Shown: positions 20,231 to 31,868 of the stretch, piece after piece
How positions within the stretch are numbered: position 1 is the stretch's first letter
Layout: every line of letters begins with the position of its first letter
Assembly: GCA_030180135.1 (NCBI GenBank)
Contig: CM058239.1
Location: 62,627,823 to 62,691,822, forward strand
Length of the DNA: 64,000 bases
Direction of reading: 5' to 3'
From: Orychophragmus violaceus
Taxonomy: Eukaryota; Streptophyta; Magnoliopsida; Brassicales; Brassicaceae
Position numbers and translations under genes: made by a program
The notes under the pieces: model-generated
Seen by the model: only the letters and a program-made list of their open reading frames with translations
Databases searched by the model: none
Told to the model about the DNA's origin: nothing

Positions 20231-23200
20231 CTTGTAAAAGGCCCTATGAGAATCCTAAAAATAACTTTGTAACCAAAACTTTTTGAAACATATATGTCAT
20301 GGATTGAAGAATTTAGGTGATGTAAGACAACTATAAGTAAGTTTATGTATGCTCAGAAAGATAGAATGAGAAGCATGTTATACAAGTTGTTGTTCCTTTC
20401 AATCACCCCCAAGTAACACTACTAAGAGACTAGAAAGAAACTTTGATCTTGTAAAAGGCCCTATGAGAATCCTAAAAATAACTTTGTAACCAAAACTTTT
20501 TGAAACATATATGTCATGGATTGAAGAATTTAGGTGATTAAAGACAACTATAAGTAAGTTTATGTATGCTCAGAAAGATAGAATGAGAAGCATGTTATAC
20601 AAGTTGTTGTTCTTTTCAATCACCCCCAAGTAACACTACTAAGAGACTAGAAAGAAACTTTGATCTTGTAAAAGGCCCTATGAGAATCCTAAAAATAACT
20701 TTGTAACCAAAACTTTTTGAAACATATATGTCATGGATTGAAGAATTTAGGTGATTAAAGACAACTATAAGTAAGTTTATGTATGCTCAGAAAGATAGAA
20801 TGAGAAGCATGTTATACAAGTTGTTGTTCCTTTCAATCACCCCCAAGTAACACTACTAAGAGACTAGAAAGAAACTTTGATCTTGTAAAAGGCCCTATGA
20901 GAATCCTAAAAATAACTTTGTAACCAAAACTTTTTGAAACATATATGTCATGGATTGAAGAATTTAGGTGATGTAAGACAACTATAAGTAAGTTTATGTA
21001 TGCTCAGAAAGATAGAATGAGAAGCATGTTATACAAGTTGTTGTTCCTTTCAATCACCCCCAAGTAACACTACTAAGAGACTAGAAAGAAACTTTGATCT
21101 TGTAAAAGGCCCTATGAGAATCCTAAAAAAAACTTTGTAACCAAAACTTCTTGAAACATATATGTCATGGATTGAAGAATTTAGGTGATGTAAGAACTAT
21201 AAGTAAGTTTATGTATGCTCAGAAAGGTAGAATGAGAAGCATGTTATACAAGTTGTTGTTCTTTTCAATCACCCCCAAGTAACACTACTAAGAGACTAGA
21301 AAGAAACTTTGATCTTGTAAAAGGCCCTATGAGAATCCTAAAAAAACTTTGTAACCAAAACTTTTTGAAACATATATGTCATGGATTGAAGAATTTAGGT
21401 GATGTAAGACAACTATAAGTAAGTTTATGTATGCTCAGAAAGGTAGAATGAGAAGCATGTTATACAAGTTGTTGTTCCTTTCAATCACCCCCAAGTAACA
21501 CTACTAAGAGACTAGAAAGAAACTTTGATCTTGTAAAAGGCCCTATGAGAATCCTAAAAAAAACTTTGTAACCAAAACTTCTTAAAACATATATGTCATG
21601 GATTGAAGAATTTAGGTGATGTAAGAACTATAAGTAAGTTTATGTATGCTCAGAAAGGTAGAACGAGAAGCATGTTATACAAGTTGTTGTTCTTTTCAAT
21701 CACCCCCAAGTAACACTACTAAGAGACTAGAAAGAAACTTTGATCTTGTAAAAGGCCCTATGAGAATCCTAAAAAAAACTTTGTAACCAAAACTTCTTGA
21801 AACATATATGTCATGGATTGAAGAATTTAGGTGATCTAAGACAACTATAAGTAAGTTTATGTATGCTCAGAAAGGTAGAATGAGAAGCATGTTATACAAG
21901 TTGTTGTTCCTTTCAATCACCCCCAAGTAACACTACTAAGAGACTAGAAAGAAACTTTGATCTTGTAAAAGGCCCTATGAGAATCCTAAAAATAACTTTG
22001 TAACCAAAACTTTTTGAAACATATATGTCATGGATTGAAGAATTTAGGTGATGTAAGACAACTATAAGTAAGTTTATGTATGCTCAGAAAGATAGAATGA
22101 GAAGCATGTTATACAAGTTGTTGTTCCTTTCAATCACCCCCAAGTAACACTACTAAGAGACTAGAAAGAAACTTTGATCTTGTAAAAGGCCCTATGAGAA
22201 TCCTAAAAAAAACTTTGTAACCAAAACTTCTTGAAACATATATGTCATGGATTGAAGAATTTAGGTGTTTTAAGAACTATAAGTAAGTTTATGTATGCTC
22301 AGAAAGGTAGAATGAGAAGCATGTTATACAAGTTGTTGTTCTTTTCAATCACCCCCAAGTAACACTACTAAGAGACTAGAAAGAAACTTTGATCTTGTAA
22401 AAGGCCCTATGAGAATCCTAAAAATAACTTTGTAACCAAAACTTTTTGAAACATATATGTCATGGATTGAAGAGTTTAGGTGATTAAAGACAACTATAAG
22501 TAAGTTTATGTATGCTCAGAAAGATAGAATGAGAAGCATGTTATAGAAGTTGTTGTTCCTTTCAATCACCCCCAAGTAACACTACTAAGAGACTAGAAAG
22601 AAACTTTGATCTTGTAAAAGGCCCTATGAGAATCCTAAAAATAACTTTGTAACCAAAACTTTTTGAAACATATATGTCATGGATTGAAGAATTTAGGTGA
22701 TGTAAGACAACTATAAGTAAGTTTATGTATGCTCAGAAAGATAGAATGAGAAGCATGTTATACAAGTTGTTGTTCCTTTCAATCACCCCCAAGTAACACT
22801 ACTAAGAGACTAGAAAGAAACTTTGATCTTGTAAAAGGCCCTATGAGAATCCTAAAAAAAACTTTGTAACCAAAACTTCTTGAAACATATATGTCATGGA
22901 TTGAAGAATTTAGGTGTTTTAAGAACTATAAGTAAGTTTATGTATGCTCAGAAAGGTAGAATGAGAAGCATGTTATACAAGTTGTTGTTCTTTTCAATCA
23001 CCCCCAAGTAACACTACTAAGAGACTAGAAAGAAACTTTGATCTTGTAAAAGGCCCTATGAGAATCCTAAAAATAACTTTGTAACCAAAACTTTTTGAAA
23101 CATATATGTCATGGATTGAAGAGTTTAGGTGATTAAAGACAACTATAAGTAAGTTTATGTATGCTCAGAAAGATAGAATGAGAAGCATGTTATAGAAGTT

Positions 23201-26082
23201 GTTGTTCCTTTCAATCACCCCCAAGTAACACTACTAAGAGACTAGAAAGAAACTTTGATCTTGTAAAAGGCCCTATGAGAATCCTAAAAATAACTTTGTA
23301 ACCAAAACTTTTTGAAACATATATGTCATGGATTGAAGAATTTAGGTGATGTAAGACAACTATAAGTAAGTTTATGTATGCTCAGAAAGATAGAATGAGA
23401 AGCATGTTATACAAGTTGTTGTTCCTTTCAATCACCCCCAAGTAACACTACTAAGAGACTAGAAAAAAACTTTGATCTTGTAAAAGGCCCTATGAGAATC
23501 CTAAAAATAACTTTGTAACCAAAACTTTTTGAAACATATATGTCATGGATTGAAGAATTTAGGTGATGTAAGACAACTATAAGTAAGTTTATGTATGCTC
23601 AGAAAGGTAGAATGAGAAGCATGTTATACAAGTTGTTGTTCCTTTCAATCACCCCCAAGTAACACTACTAAGAGACTAGAAAGAAACTTTGATCTTGTAA
23701 AAGGCCCTATGAGAATCCTAAAAAAAACTTTGTAACCAAAACTTCTTAAAACATATATGTCATGGATTGAAGAATTTAGGTGATGTAAGAACTATAAGTA
23801 AGTTTATGTATGCTCAGAAAGGTAGAACGAGAAGCATGTTATACAAGTTGTTGTTCTTTTCAATCACCCCCAAGTAACACTACTAAGAGACTAGAAAGAA
23901 ACTTTGATCTTGTAAAAGGCCCTATGAGAATCCTAAAAATAACTTTGTAACCAAAACTTTTTGAAACATATATGTCATGGATTGAAGAATTTAGGTGATG
24001 TAAGACAACTATAAGTAAGTTTATGTATGCTCAGAAAGATAGAATGAGAAGCATGTTATACAAGTTGTTGTTCCTTTCAATCACCCCCAAGTAACACTAC
24101 TAAGAGACTAGAAAGAAACTTTGATCTTGTAAAAGGCCCTATGAGAATCCTAAAAATAACTTTGTAACCAAAACTTTTTGAAACATATATGTCATGGATT
24201 GAAGAATTTAGGTGATTAAAGACAACTATAAGTAAGTTTATGTATGCTCAGAAAGATAGAATGAGAAGCATGTTATACAAGTTGTTGTTCTTTTCAATCA
24301 CCCCCAAGTAACACTACTAAGAGACTAGAAAGAAACTTTGATCTTGTAAAAGGCCCTATGAGAATCCTAAAAATAACTTTGTAACCAAAACTTTTTGAAA
24401 CATATATGTCATGGATTGAAGAATTTAGGTGATTAAAGACAACTATAAGTAAGTTTATGTATGCTCAGAAAGATAGAATGAGAAGCATGTTATACAAGTT
24501 GTTGTTCCTTTCAATCACCCCCAAGTAACACTACTAAGAGACTAGAAAGAAACTTTGATCTTGTAAAAGGCCCTATGAGAATCCTAAAAATAACTTTGTA
24601 ACCAAAACTTTTTGAAACATATATGTCATGGATTGAAGAATTTAGGTGATGTAAGACAACTATAAGTAAGTTTATGTATGCTCAGAAAGATAGAATGAGA
24701 AGCATGTTATACAAGTTGTTGTTCCTTTCAATCACCCCCAAGTAACACTACTAAGAGACTAGAAAGAAACTTTGATCTTGTAAAAGGCCCTATGAGAATC
24801 CTAAAAAAAACTTTGTAACCAAAACTTCTTGAAACATATATGTCATGGATTGAAGAATTTAGGTGATGTAAGAACTATAAGTAAGTTTATGTATGCTCAG
24901 AAAGGTAGAATGAGAAGCATGTTATACAAGTTGTTGTTCTTTTCAATCACCCCCAAGTAACACTACTAAGAGACTAGAAAGAAACTTTGATCTTGTAAAA
25001 GGCCCTATGAGAATCCTAAAAAAACTTTGTAACCAAAACTTTTTGAAACATATATGTCATGGATTGAAGAATTTAGGTGATGTAAGACAACTATAAGTAA
25101 GTTTATGTATGCTCAGAAAGGTAGAATGAGAAGCATGTTATACAAGTTGTTGTTCCTTTCAATCACCCCCAAGTAACACTACTAAGAGACTAGAAAGAAA
25201 CTTTGATCTTGTAAAAGGCCCTATGAGAATCCTAAAAAAAACTTTGTAACCAAAACTTCTTAAAACATATATGTCATGGATTGAAGAATTTAGGTGATGT
25301 AAGAACTATAAGTAAGTTTATGTATGCTCAGAAAGGTAGAACGAGAAGCATGTTATACAAGTTGTTGTTCTTTTCAATCACCCCCAAGTAACACTACTAA
25401 GAGACTAGAAAGAAACTTTGATCTTGTAAAAGGCCCTATGAGAATCCTAAAAAAAACTTTGTAACCAAAACTTCTTGAAACATATATGTCATGGATTGAA
25501 GAATTTAGGTGATCTAAGACAACTATAAGTAAGTTTATGTATGCTCAGAAAGGTAGAATGAGAAGCATGTTATACAAGTTGTTGTTCCTTTCAATCACCC
25601 CCAAGTAACACTACTAAGAGACTAGAAAGAAACTTTGATCTTGTAAAAGGCCCTATGAGAATCCTAAAAATAACTTTGTAACCAAAACTTTTTGAAACAT
25701 ATATGTCATGGATTGAAGAATTTAGGTGATGTAAGACAACTATAAGTAAGTTTATGTATGCTCAGAAAGATAGAATGAGAAGCATGTTATACAAGTTGTT
25801 GTTCCTTTCAATCACCCCCAAGTAACACTACTAAGAGACTAGAAAGAAACTTTGATCTTGTAAAAGGCCCTATGAGAATCCTAAAAAAAACTTTGTAACC
25901 AAAACTTCTTGAAACATATATGTCATGGATTGAAGAATTTAGGTGTTTTAAGAACTATAAGTAAGTTTATGTATGCTCAGAAAGGTAGAATGAGAAGCAT
26001 GTTATACAAGTTGTTGTTCTTTTCAATCACCCCCAAGTAACACTACTAAGAGACTAGAAAGAAACTTTGATCTTGTAAAAGG
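20231..26082. repeat. 217-bp satellite block 3
   Basis: About 27 monomers, anchors from 20298 to 25924. The variant order of monomers 1-10 (from 20298) is repeated by monomers 18-27 (from 23976), 3678 bp apart. This is a 17-monomer version of the higher-order unit. The three extra monomers are a local copy of a neighbouring triplet: the combination GTTTTAAGAAC, then GAAGAGTTTAGG with GATTAAAGAC and TTATAGAAG, occurs twice in a row (about 22230-22700 and 22890-23330). No genes. Confidence 0.97.
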
Positions 26083-26598
26083 TGTTAGAATTAGAATATG
26101 AGATTATGAAGAGTATTTGAGTGTTTAACTTAGTGAGAATGAAGAACATGAGAGAAATTCGTATGAGATTAGAGGAGAGATTGTGAGAGAGAGATAAGAA
26201 GAAGTATGAGGGAAAAACTCCCAAAAAAAAGTGTGTATTTTTCTTCTTGATATTACAATGAATATATAGACATAAAAATAACTAAATTTCGTGGCTATAC
26301 ATTTGAATTCAAATTTAGATGACAAAATAATTCTTAGGACCCATTTAGACAAAAGGGTGAAGCAAGTAGGGAAGGGAATCTCCATTTGAATTTGAATCTT
26401 GTCTCCTGGCACTATTCATCCGTGGAGTCAACCTTCTAGAAGATCTTTGACTTGATTCATGGTAACTTATCCTTTTACCACTTAACCATGAGATTAAATT
26501 CCCTTCGCTTTTACTTATTCACTTCTTCTTCTTCTGATCGGATGAAAGGACAACTGATTAATGTCTTCATCTCAATACTTTGGATCTCCAATTCAATA
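26083..26598 (-). repeat. 3' LTR of Copia-1 (516 bp)
   Basis: Bounded on the left by target duplication AAAGG and on the right by the PPT. No differences from the 5' LTR seen by eye. Confidence 0.96.
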
Positions 26599-26610
26599 CT
26601 CCCCCTCAAG
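26599..26610 (-). other. Polypurine tract of Copia-1
   Basis: The minus strand reads CTTGAGGGGGAG directly before the 3' LTR. Confidence 0.9.
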
Positions 26611-26669
26611 CTTGAATTCAAAGGCTGAATCAAGCTTGGAATGGCAATGGAGATCTACCTCATTAAAAA

Positions 26670-26710
26670 CCTTCATGAAGAAAACCACTTGGGATAAAAC
26701 TTCATGAAGG
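26670..26710 (-). other. Conserved 3' hairpin of Copia-1
   Basis: CCTTCATGAAG (26670-26680) pairs with CTTCATGAAGG (26700-26710) around a 19-nt loop that on the element strand reads TTTTATCCCAAGTGGTTTT. The gag-pol stop codon lies in the upstream arm, so the structure begins where translation ends and sits about 60 nt before the PPT. The same structure is found in Copia-2, -3 and -4. Confidence 0.7.
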
Positions 26711-29700
26711 GAAAAAGAGTGTAGACTCCACAGCCTTAGAGGATTCCGGAAGCTCCATGAGTCCAAGCTTAGTGTGAATGGACTCACACACCTTCAAGCT
26801 AGCTGCCTTGGTGAACACATCAGCTAGCTGCTCTTCACTCCGTGTGAAACATGGTAACACCACTCCTTGCTCAATCATCTGCCTCACCTTGTGACAATCA
26901 ACTTCTATATGCTTGGTCCTCTCATGGAAGACTGAGTTTGATGCAATGTGAATAGCAGCTTGGTTGTCACAATGCATAGTGATTGGCTTTGAAGTCTCAA
27001 TCCCCAAATCCACAAGAAGACCTTTGATCCACGCCAATTCTGTTGCTAGCTTCCTCATTGCTCTATATTCAGCTTCAGCACTTGAACATGACACTATCTT
27101 CTGCTTCTTGCTCTTCCAAGTAACAAGGTTGCCTCCAATGAATGTGCAATATCCAGTAGTAGACCTCCTGTCCACTCTATCTCCTGCCCAATCAGCATCA
27201 CAATACCCAACTATCTCTGTGCTTTGATTGCAACCCATCCAAATGCCTTGACCAGGAGCACCACTTAGGTATCTAAGTATCCTTTCAACCATGTTCCAAT
27301 GATGCATCTTGGGTGCTTGCATATGTTGGCTTACTTGGTTTACTGCATAACACAAATCAGGTCTGGTTATGGTTAAGTAAATGAGCTTACCAACCATCCT
27401 TCTATACTGAGTAATGTCCTCAAATGGTCTGTCCTCAAGCTCCCCCTCTCTTATGACTTTGTAGCCTTCGTCAAGAGGTGTCTTAGCCGGTTTTGCTCCT
27501 ATCTTTCCTGCTTCAGATAACAAATCAAGTGTGTACTTCCTTTGTGATAAGAAGAGTCCATCATTAGATCGACAAACTTCTATCCCAAGGAAGTACTTTA
27601 GAGCACCAAGATCTTTTATGTCAAAAATAGATTTGAGATAAGCCTTAGTGTCTTGTATACCTGACTTGTTGCTTCCTGATATGATAATGTCATCAACATA
27701 AACAAGGATGACAATGATACCTTCTTGATCTTGGAGAGTGAACAAGGTGTGATCTCCTTCAGATTTCTTGAATCCTCTTTGCATTAGTGTTGAGCTCAAC
27801 TTATGGTACCAAGCTCTAGGTGATTGCTTTAGTCCATAGATCGCCTTCTTAAGTCTTAGTACCTTTCCTGGTTTCACAATGTCCTTAAGACCAGGAGGTG
27901 GTGTCATATATACCTCATCTTCGAGCTCCCCTTGAAGGAATGCATTCTTGACATCCATTTGCCAAAGCTCCCAATCAAGGTTTGTTGCCAAAGATAAGAT
28001 GATCCTAACTGTGTGAAGCTTAGCTACTGGTGCAAAGGTATCCAAGTAATCCTTTCCATAGGTTTGAGTGAAGCCTCTTGCTACCAGCCTTGCTTTGTAT
28101 CTCTCCACCTCTCCATTACTTCTATACTTGATGGTGAACACCCACTTAGAACTCACTGCCTTCTTCCCTTTTGGAAGTTCTGCCTCATACCAAGTCTCAT
28201 TGTTTTCCATTGCTTTAGTCTCTTCATTCACAGCTTGCATCCACCTCTTATCCTCCTTGGCTTCTTCATAAGTTGTTGGTACTTGTTCTTGATCCAACTT
28301 CCCAATGAACACTTGATGTTCCAAAGGTATATGAGCCAACGTGCATACAGCTTGAATTGGATGAGCTACTGCATTGCTGTTGAAGTAAACTCTAGTCTTC
28401 TTCCATTCTGATGGATCCTTTCTCTCCCTTGTGCTTCTCCTTAACACTTGAACTGGCTGCTCATTCAGAACTGGCTGTTCAGTCTCTCCATTTTGATGAT
28501 CCAACTCCTCAGTTTCTATCCCATGTTCCTCATGCTCCTCAACACCAGCTTGATCATGTGTACTTGAATCAGCTTGATCATGTGTACTTGAATCAGATTC
28601 TTGTGGTTCTTGCCCTGATTCTTGAGTGTCCCCCTCATGATCAGGATGGGGTTGTTGTGGAGCTTCTGAAGGTAAATCAGGGACTGAAGGAGCATGAATT
28701 GCTTTGGCCGGTTGCTGAGGCAGATTAATACCAAGACCTTCCATGATCATCCTTAAATTAGCAGCTCGGTCTGATTGGGAAGTGGGAAGATCCTTCAAGC
28801 TTTCCCAATTCTTCTCATCATAGAAACTTCTTGTCTCCATAAATTTCACATCTCTTGAGATCAAAACCTTCCTTGTCTCAGGAACATAACACTTGTACCC
28901 TCTTTGTGTTGTGGAATATCCAATGAACATTGCTTTGGTGCTTTTAGCATCCAACTTATCTCTTTGTTCTCCTGGTATTAACACAAAACAAATGCACCCA
29001 AACACACGTAAGTGATTAACCAATGGATTTGTTTTGTTAAGTACCTGAAATGGGGATTGATCCTTAAGAACTCTTGTGGGAGTTCTATTGATCAAGTAAC
29101 ATGCAGTCATGACTGCATCTCCCCAAAACTTCTTAGGGACATTCTTGTAGAACATCATGGATCTTGCCACCTCCATTAAGTGTCTGTTTTTCCTCTCAGC
29201 CACTCCATTTTGTTGTGGAGTGTAAGGGCAGCTTGTTTGATGAAGAATCCCATGTTTGGATAAGTGTTGTTTGAAGGCATTGCTTGTATACTCACCACCA
29301 TTGTCTGATCTAAAAATTTTGATCTTAGCATTGAAATGGTTAGTAACATGATTTTGAAAGTTTATGAAAGCTTCTAACACTCTATCCTTAGTTTGCATCA
29401 AGGTTATCCAAGTATACTTAGATTTTTCATCAATGAAAGTGACAAAGTACTTATGATTCTCTCTAGATACACAAGGAGCAGTCCACACATCAGAATGAAT
29501 AAGATCAAAGCAACATTCATAAGTAGTTTTAGAGTTTGGAAAAACAGATTTGCAATGTTTCCCAAGAATACAAGCCTCACAATCATCATTTTTAAAAGAA
29601 ACAGAAGGTAATAAGAGTCCTAAAGCTCTAGAGTGTGGATGTCCTAGTCTAGCATGCCAAATAGAATCATCAACACTCATGAAAGTAGAAAAAGCAGAAG

Positions 29701-31126
29701 ATAATTCAGAAGATGGATTGGTGTCTTCAATCATGTAGAGATCATCCTTTGTTACACCTTTCCCAAGCAACTTACTTGTCTTAATATCCTGAAACACAAC
29801 ATCATTAGGACTAAAAACAACATTGCAATTTAGATCAGTGGCTATTCTTTTCACAGATACTAAGTTAGATGTGAAACTAGGCATAAAGAAAGCTTTAGAT
29901 TCTTTATCAAACAATTTCAGATTTCCTATGCCTTGAATTGGGATCTTATCACCATTTGCAATCACTACACATCCTAAAGCTGGTTTAACATTTTCTATCA
30001 ACTTAGGATCACTAATCATATGATGAGAGGCTCCTGAATCAATGATCAAGGGTCTGGTTTTATTTGAAGCAAAGAGTGAAGTACCAAGAACCATACCAGA
30101 GTTTTCCTTGAGGGCTTTGATGAGAGCCTCAAGGTCTGACCTTCTTACCACATCACTCTGATCAGTCATGGCTGGAGCTTGATGGACCACCATTGCTCTT
30201 CCTTCATCACATTGCTGCATTGAAGAAGAACCTGGTCCAACTGCACCATAAGAGAAGTTTGCCCTTTGATCTTTAAACCGGTTGTTGTGAGATGAGGGTC
30301 TGAGGTTAGGGTGAAGGCGCCAGCATCTATCTTTCAAGTGCCCACTCTTCTTGCAAAACTCACACATCAAGACTCCTCTCTTGTCACCTCCATAGTTCTG
30401 CCTCTCATCAGCCTTATACATCCCTTTGTTGGCAGTTACCAGCTCCCCTTTGCCTTTGAACAACCCAAATGAGCCTTGCTCTTTCTGAATTTGCCCACAC
30501 ACATCATCCAAGTCAGGTAAAGTGTCTGCCCTCAGAATGTGCTTAATCAACCCATTGTAAGATGAGTTCAAGGTGAGCAGAAGAGCAAAGACTTTATCTT
30601 GCTCTCTCCTTTCTTGTAACACCAAAGGATCACTGCTTGGTGGCCTCAACATCTCCAACTCTGACCACAGTGAGCTAAACTTTCCAAAGTGAGCTTTAAA
30701 CTCCATATCTTCTTGCTGGAGATTGTTGATGGCCAGCTTAACTTCAAAGACTCTGGTTAGGTTTGATTTATTCCCATAAACCTTCTCAATAGTATCCCAC
30801 AGCTGCTTGGAAGTCACACAATAGGAGTAAGCCTCCAACAGGTGCTGGTCAAGTGAGCTTTGAAGTATAGAGAGCACATTCTGGTCCCCTTGTATCCATG
30901 CTTCTTCATCAGCTTCAGATGCCTCCTCATGAGACTCAACAACATCTTTAGCCTCTGCCTCGGTTCCCACCTTAGCTTCAGCCTTCAACACCTTATGTGG
31001 AGCTGTGCTCCTCATGATGTACTTCCAAAAACCTCTGCCTCCAAGTGCAGACTTCACCATTCTGGCCCAAACAATATAGTTGGCACCTTTAAGAATCACA
31101 GGAATTATTACCCTTGAGTTCTCCAT
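26702..31126 (-). CDS. Copia-1 gag-pol polyprotein (1474 aa)
   Basis: A single uninterrupted frame holds all Ty1/Copia domains in the usual order. Residues 1-240 are Gag. A CCHC zinc knuckle lies at 255-268 (CEFCKKSGHLKDRC). The protease active site DSGAS is at 363-367. The GAG-pre-integrase/zinc segment has H491 and H496 with CEAC at 516-519. The integrase core has D546, D608 and E644. Reverse transcriptase spans about 978-1225, with D1058 (MDVKNAF) and YVDD at 1143-1146. RNase H spans about 1305-1420, with D1310, the AEAE motif near 1350-1353, and D1387. All catalytic residues are present and no frameshift is required. A duplicated octapeptide (SSTHDQAD-type) at about 846-860 lies in the variable linker before RT. 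Start M1 is the first ATG after a leader of about 225 nt. Lineage within Copia is not assigned. Confidence 0.96.
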   Translation of the reverse strand: MENSRVIIPVILKGANYIVWARMVKSALGGRGFWKYIMRSTAPHKVLKAEAKVGTEAEAKDVVESHEEASEADEEAWIQGDQNVLSILQSSLDQHLLEAYSYCVTSKQLWDTIEKVYGNKSNLTRVFEVKLAINNLQQEDMEFKAHFGKFSSLWSELEMLRPPSSDPLVLQERREQDKVFALLLTLNSSYNGLIKHILRADTLPDLDDVCGQIQKEQGSFGLFKGKGELVTANKGMYKADERQNYGGDKRGVLMCEFCKKSGHLKDRCWRLHPNLRPSSHNNRFKDQRANFSYGAVGPGSSSMQQCDEGRAMVVHQAPAMTDQSDVVRRSDLEALIKALKENSGMVLGTSLFASNKTRPLIIDSGASHHMISDPKLIENVKPALGCVVIANGDKIPIQGIGNLKLFDKESKAFFMPSFTSNLVSVKRIATDLNCNVVFSPNDVVFQDIKTSKLLGKGVTKDDLYMIEDTNPSSELSSAFSTFMSVDDSIWHARLGHPHSRALGLLLPSVSFKNDDCEACILGKHCKSVFPNSKTTYECCFDLIHSDVWTAPCVSRENHKYFVTFIDEKSKYTWITLMQTKDRVLEAFINFQNHVTNHFNAKIKIFRSDNGGEYTSNAFKQHLSKHGILHQTSCPYTPQQNGVAERKNRHLMEVARSMMFYKNVPKKFWGDAVMTACYLINRTPTRVLKDQSPFQVLNKTNPLVNHLRVFGCICFVLIPGEQRDKLDAKSTKAMFIGYSTTQRGYKCYVPETRKVLISRDVKFMETRSFYDEKNWESLKDLPTSQSDRAANLRMIMEGLGINLPQQPAKAIHAPSVPDLPSEAPQQPHPDHEGDTQESGQEPQESDSSTHDQADSSTHDQAGVEEHEEHGIETEELDHQNGETEQPVLNEQPVQVLRRSTRERKDPSEWKKTRVYFNSNAVAHPIQAVCTLAHIPLEHQVFIGKLDQEQVPTTYEEAKEDKRWMQAVNEETKAMENNETWYEAELPKGKKAVSSKWVFTIKYRSNGEVERYKARLVARGFTQTYGKDYLDTFAPVAKLHTVRIILSLATNLDWELWQMDVKNAFLQGELEDEVYMTPPPGLKDIVKPGKVLRLKKAIYGLKQSPRAWYHKLSSTLMQRGFKKSEGDHTLFTLQDQEGIIVILVYVDDIIISGSNKSGIQDTKAYLKSIFDIKDLGALKYFLGIEVCRSNDGLFLSQRKYTLDLLSEAGKIGAKPAKTPLDEGYKVIREGELEDRPFEDITQYRRMVGKLIYLTITRPDLCYAVNQVSQHMQAPKMHHWNMVERILRYLSGAPGQGIWMGCNQSTEIVGYCDADWAGDRVDRRSTTGYCTFIGGNLVTWKSKKQKIVSCSSAEAEYRAMRKLATELAWIKGLLVDLGIETSKPITMHCDNQAAIHIASNSVFHERTKHIEVDCHKVRQMIEQGVVLPCFTRSEEQLADVFTKAASLKVCESIHTKLGLMELPESSKAVESTLFFPS

Positions 31127-31340
31127 TGCTAAGACTGGTTTGTTGCAAGGAGGGAGTTTTCAAGGTAAATGTTTGAACAAAAGAGTTCTCAACTCACAGA
31201 GAACACACACAGGAGTAAATAAGCCAAAGAAATGACTTAAGAGTTTAAAAGTTTCAAAAACAGGGACAAGCTTTCAAGAACAGATTTTAGAACAAGTTCA
31301 AATAAAAGATTGCGGAAATGAATAGGTACAGGAGCTTATT

Positions 31341-31352
31341 GCTCTGATACCA
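31341..31352 (-). other. Primer-binding site of Copia-1
   Basis: The minus strand reads TGGTATCAGAGC directly abutting the 5' LTR; complementary to initiator Met tRNA. Confidence 0.92.
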
Positions 31353-31868
31353 TGTTAGAATTAGAATATGAGATTATGAAGAGTATTTGAGTGTTTAACT
31401 TAGTGAGAATGAAGAACATGAGAGAAATTCGTATGAGATTAGAGGAGAGATTGTGAGAGAGAGATAAGAAGAAGTATGAGGGAAAAACTCCCAAAAAAAA
31501 GTGTGTATTTTTCTTCTTGATATTACAATGAATATATAGACATAAAAATAACTAAATTTCGTGGCTATACATTTGAATTCAAATTTAGATGACAAAATAA
31601 TTCTTAGGACCCATTTAGACAAAAGGGTGAAGCAAGTAGGGAAGGGAATCTCCATTTGAATTTGAATCTTGTCTCCTGGCACTATTCATCCGTGGAGTCA
31701 ACCTTCTAGAAGATCTTTGACTTGATTCATGGTAACTTATCCTTTTACCACTTAACCATGAGATTAAATTCCCTTCGCTTTTACTTATTCACTTCTTCTT
31801 CTTCTGATCGGATGAAAGGACAACTGATTAATGTCTTCATCTCAATACTTTGGATCTCCAATTCAATA
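31353..31868 (-). repeat. 5' LTR of Copia-1 (516 bp)
   Basis: Identical by eye to the 3' LTR. A TATA box (TATATATT on the minus strand) lies at 31531-31538 and should direct transcription toward lower coordinates. Confidence 0.96.

Larger units (their letters stand above)
26083..31868 (-). mobile_element. Copia-1: intact autonomous Ty1/Copia retrotransposon
   Basis: A complete 5786-bp element with identical-looking 516-bp LTRs, TSD AAAGG (26078-26082 and 31869-31873), PBS, PPT and one open gag-pol frame. LTR ends on the element strand are TATTGAATTGG...TTCTAACA, a noncanonical TA...CA pair confirmed by the flanking duplication. It is the same length as Copia-3 and nearly identical to it, so both come from one recently active source. 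Everything needed for transposition appears intact. Confidence 0.97.

Noticed and set aside
28013..28728. Frames of 105-132 codons on the strand opposite the Copia gag-pol genes (repeated in each element)
   Set aside because: They are antisense shadows of a strongly conserved coding region and have no recognisable domain.
31341..31352. tRNA-like matches at the primer-binding sites
   Set aside because: Only 12-13 nt complementary to initiator Met tRNA are present, so these are PBS, not tRNA genes. I saw no tRNA or rRNA gene in the window.
31395..31682. 95-codon frame inside the 516-bp LTRs
   Set aside because: It overlaps the LTR promoter and R region, is not kept in Copia-2 or Copia-4 in the same form, and matches nothing known.
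26083..31868. Assigning Copia-1 to -4 to a named lineage (Ale, Ivana, Tork and so on)
   Set aside because: That needs an RT phylogeny; motif reading alone does not separate the lineages safely.
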